From Salvia splendens (lineage: Eukaryota; Streptophyta; Magnoliopsida; Lamiales; Lamiaceae), in assembly GCF_004379255.2 (NCBI RefSeq), contig NC_056042.1, forward strand, positions 18,213,901-18,277,900: DNA of 64,000 nucleotides, given 5' to 3'. Both the position numbers and the translations under genes were made by a program. Below the pieces are notes generated by a model, which was not told the origin of the DNA, did not search any database, and saw only the letters and a program-made list of their open reading frames with translations. Position 1 is the first letter of the stretch. The number at the start of each line of letters is the position of its first letter. Positions 34,031 to 47,018 of this stretch are shown piece by piece.

Positions 34031-35308
34031 AGACTATGCGTACCCAACGAGGAGGCACTTAGGAACGAGATCATGAGTGAAGCTCATGAGACACCCTACG
34101 CTGCCCGTCCTGGTAGTACGAAGATGTATCAGGACTTAAAGAAGTAATTTTGGTGGGATGGCATGAAGAGAAGCATAACATCGTTTGTAGAAAGATGTAT
34201 TGCGTGCTAGAAAGTGAAAGCCGTACATCAACATCCAGAGTGGAAACTGCAACCTCTCGAGATTCCAGAGTGGAAATGGGAGCACATTGCAACGAATTTT
34301 GTGACAGGATTGCCAAAATCACAGCAAGGAAACACTGCCATCTGGGTGGTTATAGATCGCCTCACCAAAAGTGCTTACTTTATACCAATTCGTGTCACAT
34401 ACGGATCAGACAAGTTGGCACAAATTTATGTGCAAGAGATCGTGCGCCTGCATGGTGTACCAATAACGATCACCTCAGATCGAGATTTAAAATTTACTTC
34501 TAGATTTTGGATAAGCCTACAGCGAGAGTTAGGCACTCAGCTGAATTTCAGCACAACATTCCACCCACAGACGGACGGACAGTCCGAAAGGACGATTCAG
34601 ACATTGGAAGATATGTTAAGAGCTGTAGTGCTTGACCGTGGAGTAAGCTGGGAGCCAGTACTTCCACTTATAGAGTTTGCCTACAACAACAGTTACCAGA
34701 CAACTATTAATATGGCCCCATATGAGGCACTCTATGGGAAAAAGTGTAGATCACCGCTTTACTGAGATGAAGTTGGTGAGAAGGGGATTCTCCGACCAGA
34801 CTCGGTAGAGGAAATGATAGAAATTGTCTGACAGATCCGAGGGAGAATCAAGGAAGCTCAAGATAGACAGAAGTCCTATGCAGGTGCTCGCAGAACGGAT
34901 TTACAGTTCAGAGCAGGAGACAAGGTCTTTTTGAAAGTATCCCCATCGAAAGGGATAGCCAGATTTGGCTTCAAGGGCAAGCTGAAACTGCGTTTTATCG
35001 GACCTTACGAGATCCATGAAACAGTCGGCCCTGTAGCGTACAGATTAGCGCTTCCGCCAAGCTTCGGGAATGTTCACAATGTGTTTCATGTATCACAGTT
35101 GAGAAAGTATGTGTTTGACCCCAAACACATAGTACACCAAGAAGAGATGGTGTTAGAACCAGATTTGAGCTATGAAGAAAAGCCAGAAGCAATTCTGGAC
35201 AGGAAAGTTAAAGAGTTGAGAAATAAAAATATCGTAACAGTGAAAGTCCTATGGAAGCACCACGGACGCGAGGAGGCGACGTGGGAGCTCGAGGATGGTA
35301 TCAGATGA
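34031..35308 (+). pseudogene. E5 integrase with chromodomain-type C-terminus, broken by stops
   Basis: The zinc-binding part spans about 34080-34215 with stops at 34145 and near 34208. The core follows: [14 protein letters not shown], where the first catalytic aspartate is replaced by asparagine; ITSDRDLKFTSRFW (second aspartate kept); and the DGQSER glutamate block. Further stops occur near 34762 and 34829. The C-terminal frame (34931-35308) has FGFKGKLKLRFIGPYEI and ends with VLWKHHGREEATWELED, the chromodomain-like tail typical of Tekay/Del chromoviruses, which guides integration to heterochromatin. It stops 60 bp before the polypurine tract. Five or so stops in 900 bp contrast with the near-identical LTRs. 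Confidence 0.87.
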
Positions 35309-35368
35309 AAGAGAAGTACCCACAGCTTTTTACCTAACCGAGACAAAATTTCGGGACGAAATTTTTGT

Positions 35369-35382
35369 TAAGGGGGGTAGAA
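35369..35382 (+). other. E5 polypurine tract
   Basis: TAAGGGGGGTAGAA abuts the 3' LTR; it primes plus-strand DNA synthesis. Confidence 0.88.
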
Positions 35383-38300
35383 TGTAATATCCGAGACCTA
35401 GATTTTCGAGAATTTTGAAATAAATACTAGAATTTTTTTTAAAGAGAAAAGAAAGAGTGTTCAGAGCTTTGAGCATACAGAACACAACAGTTAGTATATC
35501 CAGCTAAGCCTTGAATTTACAGATGTTGATAAAAAAAAAATGAAAGAGCATTTGTTTATGTTCTTGTGTAATCAAAACATAGTATTTTGATTTTCCAAGC
35601 TAAGTATAAGTTTACAAGATGCTTGATGATGAAAATAGAAAAAGAATGTTACGCACTAAATTTGAGAAGTAATTCTATACTTTTTGTTTGAAATGAGAGA
35701 AAGCTTGAAAAAGAACAAGAGGGAAGACTCTATTCTATTACAAGTAGAAATGCTAAGTCTCGGGCTCTGCCTTAGGCCCGAATTTCGGCCTAGCTTCGAC
35801 AGCCCGTTGAGATCAGAACATCAAGGTAGCAGCCGGACATGATGGGTCCTTATTCCTGCAAAATAATACAACCAAACAAAGCATGTGAAATGTTCAAAAT
35901 TAGCAATAAGCCAAGAAAGGATAAGAGGGGTACCATCCCTGCCCTTTCCCAGCCTTAACCGCAGGCTGCAATGGGGCAAATGAGCCTGCAATGTCTGCCT
36001 TCCAGCTGCGACAATCTGCAGTAACAATCTCTGCCCCTTTCTTGAGTACCTGCCACAGCAACCAAGCCATTTATTAGCTAAAGCACTAAGCTCCACATAC
36101 AGCCAAATGCAGTTAGAATGGCAGCAAGATAAAACAAGAATAAGGCAGCCCAGACCTGAATATACGAGTACACTCTCACAACCAACAAAAATGTCCCTGC
36201 AAGAGGATCAAGAGTTGCAGATTTTGCAGTTACCAAATCACCTATAAAGACCCCTCCTTACCACCCTCAACCTTCCCTTACACCACATCAAAAATTCAGC
36301 AACATAGGGAGTTAGGAGTGTGGGATTTGGAGCTCAAGGAGCAGGAATCAAGGCAGCGGTCAATTTTAGAGGTAATCCTCACTAAACCAACCTCTGCATC
36401 ATGATAAGAAATCATAGCTAGCACGAGAACTTAGAACCATAGAGCTTTGAACATAGCTACTGCCGTATTTGAAAAAAAATCATAGGATGCTAGCTATCGA
36501 TTTTTACTTGAACACAAGGAACGGGTTCCTCCACCGTTTTCGATTACACTCCCAACAATAAAGTAGAATCCTCTGAAACTTCTATCCTTCAAAAGGGCTA
36601 ATTAAAATGAACTAAGAAAGAGGACTTAGCTTTATGGGAATAAGCTGCTCAACGGAGGACTCGGCGGAGGGGATGGGACCGTCCGACGGAGGCCGATCAA
36701 CAATGATGGTCGGGCGACGAAAGGAACTCCGGAGGGTCTGCTGGAGCGGCAGCACGACGAGGACAGCTGCGTTGCAGCAGCGCTGCTCTCTAGAAACATC
36801 CATGCCGTCACGAAGAGACGGCGGAGAGAGATAGAAGGAGTCACGGAGGTGGTGAACGGTGGCGGTGGATCGGCTGCGCCGAGAGGGAGACGGAGAAGAA
36901 AGGAGCTCCACCGGAACAGATGAGGTACTGCCCGGTGACGACACTGCCGTAGAGACAGCGGTGACGGTGGTGTTGTCGCGTCGGATCAAGGGATGAGCAG
37001 CAACTGATAACAAACCCTGCGACGTCACCAACGGAGCACCGGCGTGAGGAAGACGCCGACCGGAGCGAGCACCGGCGTGAGGAAGACGCCGACCGGAGCA
37101 GCGACCGCAGGACGGCGACGGGGGAGGCTCGCTGCTCTTTCTCCATCGGTCTAGATCCCCTTCCCAAGTGGGGATTTGTTTTGTAGTTAGCCAATGGAGA
37201 TAGGGGTGGCATTTGGACCATACCCATTTAGATTTAGATTTGGGCCAGTGATGGTTAATTAAAAATAAAGAAGAGAGAGACTGGACCGATTGGCCGAGGC
37301 GAGGAGTATATTAATTTGGGCCTCCTTTAATTGGACTCCAACTTAAGAAATAGAAGGAGCTCGAGGTGAGAAAAACGATTGGTTTGGGCCGATGAATTTA
37401 AATCGGTCCACGAAATCCTAAATCTTGGAAGTTAATCTCTTGAACGAGGAAAATACTAGCCGTGATAAAATAAAAGTCAGTAATTAGTTAAGGCGGACTT
37501 TATTAGTCCAAGTAAGTATTTTAAAATACTTAAGTTAATCCGAGAATTCTAATACCGAACGGGTCAGCCGGTTACAGAACAAATTAAATCACCGTTTTAA
37601 TTAAAGATTTAAGACTTCTAATTTTAGAAGGCAGAAATTAAAATAATAAGCACACGCTTAGGCATGCATTCATGCAAGATTGAATGATTACTCAAAGCCT
37701 AATTTAAGTACATTATTTTTGAAAAGGGACGTCGTCGCTCGACGAGTAAATCTCAAGTCAGACAGTACCCGTTTGAAAGGGTTAAGCAAACGGGGTGGGC
37801 TTTTCTATCCTACATTATGTGTGGGCTTCTTTCCTTTTTATTTACAGAACTCTATGAGAATAAGTGTGAACTTTTGAATGAGTTGTCATGCCATGTTTTA
37901 TTTTGTGATTGCCATTCATGGTTAAAACGAATTCGGGTCCCAGTAGGTCAGTAAATCCTACTCGGACTAGTGTACACATAGGGACCGTGAGCTAGCGCAA
38001 GGTTGGCCGGTCTAGGGGTCGTGAGCTAGCGCCAGGTTGGCCGACCCAGTGATCGTGGAATGTGGCCACATTCCCGATTCACACAGCTTGACATGGTATA
38101 TCATCAGAAAGTTAAAAGACTGCAGTCTATTTCAGAAAGAAATAACAGATTTTAGTGACCGGGACTTGTTTTCAGAAAAAAAACCCCGCGTTCACTCAGC
38201 TTGGCAGACAATTAAAAGAAAAACAGTTTTCGGCGTAAGCCACTGAGTATATCAAGTACTCAGCCCTGCATATTGTTTTCCTTAATGTGCAGGTTGATCG

Positions 38301-38593
38301 ATCGAGGCAGAGGAGGTGTTGGGACTGAAGATAAAATAAAAGAAGGGTAGCTAGTGTAGTATGTCTCCATACATGTTATACTTGTCTTGGAACTCTTCCG
38401 CTGCATAGACTTAGCTTTGTCTCAGTAAAGACAATGTCCCACATTTCACTCTGATGTAATAACTTGCTATCTTGATGGCTTTTAGACAGTATTTCCTTAA
38501 TTTCAGTAATTATGATGATGTGTTGAGACAGTTTAGTATTTTTAGTCGCGAAATAGCTGCGCTTTCTTTGACTAGGAAGTTGTGGTCGTGACA
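35383..38593 (+). repeat. E5 3' LTR
   Basis: It is 3,211 bp, the same length as the 5' LTR. Differences seen by eye correspond to about 27340 (G/A), 28588 (T/G) and 29050 (C/T) in 5' LTR coordinates. ATTGA follows it at 38594-38598. Confidence 0.93.
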
Positions 38594-39114
38594 ATTGATT
38601 AAGAAATAGATATTTATCAAGACCTAGTCTTTCAGTAGATAGCATAAAGACACGTCTTGCTGTTAGATCCATTCAGTGCTATACCATACCAACATCATCT
38701 TATTTCAATAAGGCGTAGAAATAATCGGACTGACATTGCAACCTTTCGCGATAGGTAGCCAAAGCCTATCTAAATTGAGAAATTCTTCTTTTTCTATTGC
38801 AAAGCATTGCATAGAACCGACTGTAGTTACCTTAAATTGGACGCGGTCCACAACCATTCTACTAAACAAAAGACTTAGGCTTTGTTTACTTCTTAGGCAT
38901 TTAAATGTTTGTAAAACATCTTATAAACGCACAAGCAAACACAATGTAATAATATACTGATTCTATTCGTGCAAACTGCTCAAATAATACTGAATCTGGT
39001 TAAAAGTGGATTGTAGAGTTTTTCCGTATACAAACAAGATTCTATTCGCGCGAACTCGCTCGAAACATGCTTAAACTCGCTCGAAACATGCTTTTCAGTA
39101 TACTAAACCTAACA
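38594..39114 (-). repeat. E4 3' LTR, right piece
   Basis: It continues the LTR broken at 26024, beginning with the second ATTGA copy and ending CCTAACA (the LTR start in minus-strand reading, TGTTAGG). Confidence 0.9.
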
Positions 39115-39124
39115 ATCTCCCACT
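39115..39124 (-). other. E4 polypurine tract
   Basis: The minus strand reads AGTGGGAGAT directly before the LTR start TGTTAGG. This shows that the internal region of E4 lies to the right of this LTR. Confidence 0.88.
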
Positions 39125-41705
39125 TATACTCAAAACATGCTTTCGAGTATTCCCATTGCCAAAAACTCTCCCACTTATATAGAAAGCAGGTATTAGAGCT
39201 AGATATATCAAACTACCATTCATTTCACATCATGTTTGAAACATGTTGCCACAAAGGCAATTTCTGTGAAATATTTGCTTGGTTGTTCTCTGATAACATC
39301 TTTTCCACTACTATGTCTTTGATGCGTACTTGATCTTTAATTAATTTCACCTCTCTATGTGAATTCTTAGCTTATTATCTCATGTGTCCCTTGAGTTAGC
39401 CTTTGCTAGAGAAAAAATACTCATAGGCATACTCGAACTTACGATCAAAGCTACTAGGAGTATACTCCTAATGTAAACACATATATTGAGGATGACTTAC
39501 TCGATCACCGATTAGTCATAAGACTTAGTCAGTGTAACCCCAAGGACATTACATGAATGACATGTAAACTAGAATATAGCGATTAGTCTTTCTCAAGTAC
39601 TATGGTATATCCATTACCTCAATCAAAGTCTTTTGCCATGGTTAATATGATATATACTTGCTATGCAAAAGCACAACTAATATCAATCTTAGTACACATC
39701 ATAGCATATATGAGACATCTATCTCCGAAACTAGTCTCATCTTTCTTGATCTCACTAAGTGTCAAACGACACTTACTAGAGACAAGAAAATTCCATCTTG
39801 AAAGGTAAAAACCTTTGCATGGAAATTCTAATGCTAAAATGTTCCAAGCTTTGTATAGATATAGGATTCCTAAGAGAATCTCAACATTCTTTCTAGCAAT
39901 CTTAAATATTTAGATGCTTAGAATGTAATTAGTTTCTCTTAAATCCTTTATCTTAAACTGGGTAGACTACCAGTTTCCTACGCCAGATGTCAATCTTAGT
40001 TGTTTGCAACTTTTGTAGATTTCATCATCGTAGAGTACCAATAATATCATATTTAATGAACTTTCAACTTCCTTATGCTTACAACACTGTTAAGGGCACA
40101 AGTCAAATTCAAAACATTTGACAATCTTGTTAAAACACATATACTCTGATTTAGATGCATGCATAAGACCACAAAGGTCTTAATAAGCTTCTAATCATGT
40201 GTTTATTGCCCTCTATTACATACTCATTAGAATGTTCTATGTAGATGATTTCCTCAAGACTTCTATTAATAGAAAGTTGTCTTGACAATCATAATGCATA
40301 CATTCTAATTTATGTAAGTTCTGATAGACACTAGGATCGAACAAATCTTGGCACAACGACAGTGAGAAGATGATGTTTCTCTTGGGGCATAACCCATTGT
40401 TATTGTCTAGCCATTTGAGATCCATATTTACACTTGCAAATATACTAGCTCCCACTGACTGACACAACCTGTAGATAGTATTGCAAGTGTTGTAAAACAT
40501 GTTGTCTATCTTAGATTGTAGTTCAGAATATGTCACCTTTCCAAGGATGAATATCCAAATGAACCAATGCTATATTGTAGTTAAAGGGATTATGTTCAAG
40601 TTAATCTAAGACTGAGTCTTGTGACACTCTTAGACCCATGAACTTGTTATGTTCCTAGGAACGCTCCCACTATGACATGGTTCTTAAAATCTTAGGTGTT
40701 GAAGTTGATTTTATTAGTGCAAAAGTTTCTAATCGTATGATTCCTTGGTAATTTGGAAAATTCGATATCTCTCTCTGTTCTGAGAGTTATCATACTGTTA
40801 GGCTTTTAGTTCCTCTCTTGATCTTCATACAAGAATTCTATCTTTGAAGATTACAGAACTTATAATCATACATTGTTGATGTGTTGTTTAATACAAGAAT
40901 TCTATCTTTATCATTCATTGTTTAAGAAGTTGATGTGTTGTTTAATACTCAACCTTGTTGCATTTATATTGTTTCAATACTGTGATGTCTTAAACATCAA
41001 CCATAAAACAATAATTGAGCATTAATAGCTCCCACTGCAACAAAAACCAAACTGGATCAAGATCTCTTACTTAGAAGTTGCACTATCATGTAAGTCATTG
41101 TCCTTCTTTAAAAGAGGTCAATCCAACTTACAAAGCATCTTCACTCGCTTTAAAACAAACTTTGATGACAATTCAGGCTCTCCCATTTCCATATCTAGTC
41201 TTTTGTTCAAATGAACTAGGACTTAGGGAAAATACAGCCTTTATGAATTCGTCATCTATCATGTTACTTTCCTCTAACAGTAATATAACGACCAATATTC
41301 TGAAGGTTTTCTACTTTTCGGTTAAACCTTATTTTAGTCATTTCTTATTTCTTCAGGCGATGACTTGAGTCACAAACTATTTGAGAGTTCAAAAGATTCC
41401 TCAAAGCATTCTGTCCCTCTAGGATCTTCCAATCGAATCATCTTGACAGACTCTATTGATATCCATCTTTCATCGTCACTAACCAAGACTTGTCATGCTA
41501 CTTAAAAGAAAATAACTTGACCTTATTCCTTAACGAACTTGTCAAGTACATGCAAAATGCATTCTCGAACAATCTTCGTGGAATTATGTCTAGGAAATGG
41601 AGGACATGAATCATTGAGTATAAGATCCCATTTTCAGCGATGAGAATCTTATCCATTTACGTTTCCAGTCTACATAATTTTGGCGTTCGAGTTTATTTCT
41701 TTAAG
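39125..41705 (-). pseudogene. E4 copia gag-pol remnant
   Basis: This is collinear with the E3 relic but in reverse. The Gag start is recognisable at about 41705-41640 (the same NYVDWK block, with one-base deletions). The zinc-knuckle region near 41120 carries the same TGA after KLD as E3. The reverse-transcriptase site near 40025-40045 reads LVLYDDE, with the same missing codon as in E3. The region near 40600-40680 matches the E3 segment around 21205-21240. No frame longer than about 100 codons is coding. Loss of function is complete. Confidence 0.72.
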
Positions 41706-42074
41706 GATCGCAGACAAAATATGAAGAACATGATGAAGATTTGGCAAATAAACTTATTATCACATACTTATGCTCAATACATAATCGCAAATAACCACAA
41801 AATATTATGTATCTTGCAACTGTAAAATTAAAATTTTGTACCCTCCAGAGGAAGTCAATACGCATTAAAATCTTACAATTTTACTTGTCACAACACCGAC
41901 GAATAGTCCAGAGACCACAGAAGGGCATGGCCGCCTAATGTTGCCTAAGCAAGACCACCGAATTTAACATTACAGAGTCTCATTTCTACAACACACTCTC
42001 ATAACAATGCTCATGTGCTGCTAACAAGATCAAGCTATCTCATAAATCCTCTGTGAACTTCTGAATCTCGTAGT

Positions 42075-42230
42075 TTCTTAGGATTATTGTCCCCACAGGG
42101 CAGGTGGCGATAATATTGGAAACCACATTCTAGTTCATACTATGTATTTTTTTAGAAGTCTGCCCTCATGAACTCGCTATTTCTTAGGATTATTGTCCCC
42201 ACAGCATGGGTGGCGATAATATTAGAAAAA
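42075..42230 (-). repeat. duplicated stem-loop motif in the E4 leader
   Basis: Two copies hold CCAC/GTGG arms at 42093-42107 and 42199-42213, with loops AGGGCAG and AGCATGG on the plus strand. They match the duplicated motif in the E2 and E3 leaders; the stems are kept and the loops differ. Confidence 0.75.
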
Positions 42231-42439
42231 AAACTTCATAAATTGCAGACCAATTGATGGAGACCATATACAACGCACTTGTTGTAATTATCGCTTAGAT
42301 ATTTTATATGGTTTTTGCATAATAATCACATAAGCAGATAAGGCAGATAATCCACTTACAAAGATAAACACCAAATAAATAGATAAATCCATTTAATGCA
42401 TGGCATTTAAACACACTGGATAATTAACGACAATTATTT

Positions 42440-43430
42440 AATCTAGTCAAGGAAGAATCAATTAAATAATTATATTTTATCTTGGATAGTGATTATCCAA
42501 ATTCATTTAGGATTTATCAAGATAGTGTTAACTATCTAAATCCATTTAGGATTATTCTAGATTTTATTTCGATAAAATCAAATCCTTCAATTCAAGATAA
42601 CGTTGATATATGATTGTCTTTATTTAAATCGTGCTAGGATATTACTAGATAGAAACGATTCCATCATAATCCATAAGATAAATAAAATCCAATCAACCAA
42701 GATTTATACAAATCTTAATAGACATCTAGAATATATCAAACATTAATTAGGATTTCTTCGATAAATTAATTTATCTAAATCCAATTAAATAAGGATTTTC
42801 TTATATATTATCTTTATCGTAATCTATCTAGAATATAAATCCAAAAGATAAGGATAACTTGGATTAATGTTTATTTTAATCTATCTAGGATTAGTCTTAA
42901 TAGAATTAAATCTATTCAACTCCATAGGATAAAAAAATTAATATAAATCTTTGTCATAAATCATCTAGGATTTATCTTGGAGTAAATCCATATAAATCCA
43001 TAGAATAAGATAACATTATATTATAATTATTCATATCTATCTGAGATTTATCTAGGAACAAATCTGTATAAATCTATAAGATAAGAATAAAATATTATAT
43101 TATCACTATCCAAATCCATCTAGAACTCTTATATGAATAAATTCATATAAATTAATAGGATAAGAATAAAATAATATTATCATTATCTTAGTCCAACTAG
43201 GATTCGTCTAGGAATAAATCCATATAAATCCATAGGATATAGATAAATATTAGATTATTACTTTCCAAATATAAATAGTATTCATCTTGGAATAAAATCC
43301 ATATAAATCCATTAAATAAGGAACGAATCTAATTAATTCATGATTAAATCTCATATAATATATAAAATACACAAAAGATATATTCAAATCTTATTTCCAT
43401 ATTTATCTTGAATTATTTCCAAAATTGAAT
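42440..43430 (-). repeat. degenerate AT-rich tandem array in the E4 leader
   Basis: Units with ATCTAGGATT..., AAATCCATA and GATAAGGATAA recur about every 70-85 bp. This is the counterpart of the E3 array at 17490-18640. Confidence 0.6.
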
Positions 43431-43838
43431 CCAAGGAAAAAACATAATCAGTTTTTGGAAAGTGAAGTCATGGAACGAGGCGTCGCGACGACGCGCATAG
43501 GGAAACCCTAATCTTGCGTCGTCGTACTCCCACTGAAACTCCGCCGCTGCTGCCCGTGGACGAGGACTGCCAGCCTGCTCCGACCCCGGCTGCTAACGAA
43601 GGGTTGTTGTCTTTTGTGCTAGGGAACCGCCCAAGAAGGGCTCCCACTCAGACCGCCATCGCTGCCAGCATCCCGCTGGTCTGTCCTCTCTGTCGCACGC
43701 AGCTTGCTGCGCAGCATCTACTCACAGCGGCTGCTGGACATTATCGACGTTGCTGCGTCGATGTCGCACTGCCAGAGCTGTTGTCGCTGTTGCTGCCAGC
43801 ACCCAGTTGAGACAGCTCCAGCCCGAGGGCCTGGGCAT

Positions 43839-43843
43839 CCTTA
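43839..43843. repeat. target-site duplication of E6, left copy (CCTTA)
   Basis: CCTTA precedes E6. CCTTC follows it at 55549-55553, one mismatch out of five. Confidence 0.65.
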
Positions 43844-46800
43844 TGTCACGACCGCCCATACTAGGGTTACTACAAACGCGGCGATCGTGATACAATATGC
43901 AAGGATAGAGTTTTATTTGAAAACTTAATTAACTTAAAAGAATGAAAAACATTTTGGTTTAAAGAAGTTTAAAGTTATAACTTTTATATTAAATAAAAAC
44001 AACTCAAAATAAATACCTTTAAAAGAAAACAGCGGAGAAAAATTAATTATTAAAAACCCAATCAACTTCTAAGAAAAACATTTAGTTTACTTCGCGGGAA
44101 ACATCATTTTCAAGTAACATTGTAAATACTCGTTTAAAACCTAACACAACCAAACATACTCAAACACAGTACGGAAAAGATTAAAGTATTAGAACATAGT
44201 TCAAGACATAACAGCGGAAATAAGGTTCAAAGAGAGAGTCAAGGATAACGCCTATGTATGGAGACACATCGCATCCTAAGTTCTTAGGCCGACTCAATAT
44301 CCTCCGCAACATCCCGCTCAACCCGCACATAAGAAAAATAATATACAGGGCTGAGTACTTGTTGTACCTAATGGGCTCATGCCGAAAACATTTTATATTA
44401 GTTATGTCATCCATACCAGTGATCTCGAGTTTTATGTAGTAAGAAATATCACGAGAACACAAAACATTTCATGTCTGGCCAGACAATTTATCTCCCCACT
44501 TTCCACATCATTCCATCAATCACAATCATCATATCATAGTGCGATGAAAGTGTGGCCACACTATTCGCCCACGAGACCGGCTGACTAGCAAGGACGGCTC
44601 ACGATCCCACCAGTGTACACAGCCTGATAGGGTTTGCGGCCCTACTCAGACACGAATTCATTTCACAACATAACCATATAGCCTAACGGAGCAAGCTCAG
44701 ACGAACTAGGCATCAGGCAACAATCTCACAAACAAAATAATATGGCATGACATAACAAGTTAAACCACCCTTATAACACCACATCGTATTTTTGGAAAAT
44801 AAAAAGGTTTGAAAAGAAAGCCCACCTCGTTCGCTTAACAAATCAAAATCCAACTTATGGCAACTCTCTTTCCTCGAGCTCACGTATACACAATCACCCT
44901 TGTCAACGACAACACAATTAGCCTTCCATAAGTTTATATTATCATGCATGTCCTATTGTTCTTTTTTATCGTTCTCTTACCCATCCCAACTTTCACCAAC
45001 ACAAAGAAGACATGTCATAATATTTCTCAATGTGTCACACATAGTCACGTTATAGGATACTTTCTCAAATCATACATGCATCAAATAATTCATCAAAACT
45101 TAGCAACAAGTGATATTTTCACATAACAACAAGACTGACAGAACTGCGCGCGGTTGGTTTGTAAAAATCACCAAAAATTCATCCGACCTCATATGAAGCT
45201 AAAATTTGGTCACAACACAGTAGACACATTCAAGTTCATTCAGGTAAAGTTTCACACTCAAATAATGTCATTTGGTCAGTCAAAATATTAATACCACTCT
45301 CTGGTCGGAATATAAAAATTCTGGCAGCATTGTGCAGTTCATTTGAAAAATTCACCATAAATTCACCGATGTCCAATGAGGCTGAAATTTTACACGACTC
45401 AGAAAACACTTCAAATTTTCATCTAGTTCAAATAGAGGGCATTTGGTCGGTCAAACAGAATACGCAACTTTCTGGGCGAGAACACAAGTTTCTGGCAGAA
45501 TTGCTCAGTCAACTTCAAACATTTTTTTAAAAAAAATTCATGTTAAACCAAAAAGGGCTGAAATTCACACGAGACACAGAAAACACCTTGAAATTTACTC
45601 AGTAAAATTTTCATATCAAAATTCGATCAATTGATAGGTCAATTACACATCAGAAACCGCTGTTCGAACGTCACAGATTTCAGGCTCACAAATTCGAAAT
45701 TAGGGTTTCTTCCTCAATCATCCAAATACAATTTTTCATGCTTATAACACACAATCATGCTTAAAAAGGTTCTCATAATCATGTTTGCACATAAACTCAC
45801 ATCATTCACCAAAGTTTCAAATCAAACTTTACATAAACTCAATCAAAATCGCATAATTATCAAAGTTCTCAAGCAACCACACTTTCCCACCGATTAATTT
45901 TGCGATCTATCATTCCTACACTCACTATATGCATGTAGGGTTCAAGAACAAGGATTATATGAAAATATTGAGGGAAAGTGAATCACTTATACCTTTCTTG
46001 ATGAAAATGAATCGGTAGAAACAAGAATTGATGCGATTCGTCGGAGACTCTTGAAAATAAACTTCAACGGATGCAAGAACAAGGATTGAAGGAGAGTTTT
46101 TGGAGAGAATGTGGAGAGGGGGAGGAGGCGTGTGGGAGAGGGAGAAAGGAGGAGGGAGCGTGTGAAAGAGAGGAATGGGGGCTAGGGTTAATTTGATTTT
46201 ATAGTCTAGGTTTAATCCTACACTTAAATTAAATAATTAAAATCGTGGAGGAATAATAAAATCCCACAATTAACACGAAAATGGGCGTGTAAAATTGGAG
46301 TAATGAAAGGAAAATACTTAAACCTCAATTAAATAAGAATAGGTTTTAAATTTGGAAATTTCCTTTTTAGAAAAAGGCTCCCACAAAATAAGTAACAATT
46401 AAATTAATTCCACAAGGAAATTGGAAGCGTATGGGGCGAAAATTTAAAGGCATTAAAGAAGGAATGATTCAAATCCTAATTAAAATAGGATATGGAGGAA
46501 TTTGAAAAAAGATTAGATTTAATTGGATTTTAAATTTAAGAATGAAATTAAACAAAGTACCAATTAAATCTACAAAAATAATTCATCCTCTTATTTAATA
46601 GGGATTTTCAAAAACTTCCAAAGAACAAGCTAGGTTCGACATTTAGGTAGAATAAATTAGGGATAATTTGATTTGGATTTAATTTGGATAGATATCCCAA
46701 AACAATTAATTAAATCCAAGAAAAAGAATATAGTTTCCAATAATTGGAGGGGCCGAAAATAGCCACTTTATTTGGCAAGAACAAAATGCATGCTCTTATT

Positions 46801-46974
46801 TAAATTAATTTCCCATATTAAAAAATATAAATAACACTTCATTCCAAATCACTCATGACCATTTATTCAACATAGCCAACTCAATCACGTAGCAACCATT
46901 AAATTTCATAAATGAAATTCCCAATCGACATATTTAAATAAAAGTCGCAAAATTTTTTTTTTAGGGATGTTACA
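43844..46974 (-). repeat. E6 3' LTR
   Basis: It is 3,131 bp. It keeps the segment at about 44154-44370 that the 5' LTR lacks. Frames within it are incidental. Confidence 0.9.
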
Positions 46975-46990
46975 TCCTTCCCCTCTTAAC
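46975..46990 (-). other. E6 polypurine tract
   Basis: The minus strand reads GTTAAGAGGGGAAGGA immediately before the LTR start TGTAACATCC. Confidence 0.87.
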
Positions 46991-47018
46991 AGAAATATCA
47001 TCCTGAAATTTGATCGTC

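Larger units (their letters stand above)
26025..38593 (+). mobile_element. E5: Tekay/Del-like Ty3 element, 12.6 kb
   Basis: LTRs of 3,211 bp each (26025-29235 and 35383-38593) begin TGTAATATCC and end GTGACA. They are flanked by ATTGA duplications (26020-26024 and 38594-38598). PBS and polypurine tract are in place. Chromodomain-type integrase and the very long LTRs point to the Tekay/Del chromovirus lineage. By eye only three substitutions separate the LTRs, so the insertion is recent, yet gag is unrecognisable and pol is broken. Confidence 0.93.
41706..43843 (-). other. E4 leader, part adjacent to gag
   Basis: In minus-strand order from the E6 insertion there is a GC-rich island (43843-43450), an AT-rich array (about 43430-42440), then the stem-loop region (42230-41830) and gag. 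The open frame at 43514-43810 lies in the GC-rich island and looks compositional. The leader continues on the far side of E6 at 55549. Confidence 0.7.

Noticed and set aside
43514..43810. 98-codon plus-strand frame
   Set aside because: It lies in the E4 leader island, antisense to the element, without a domain.
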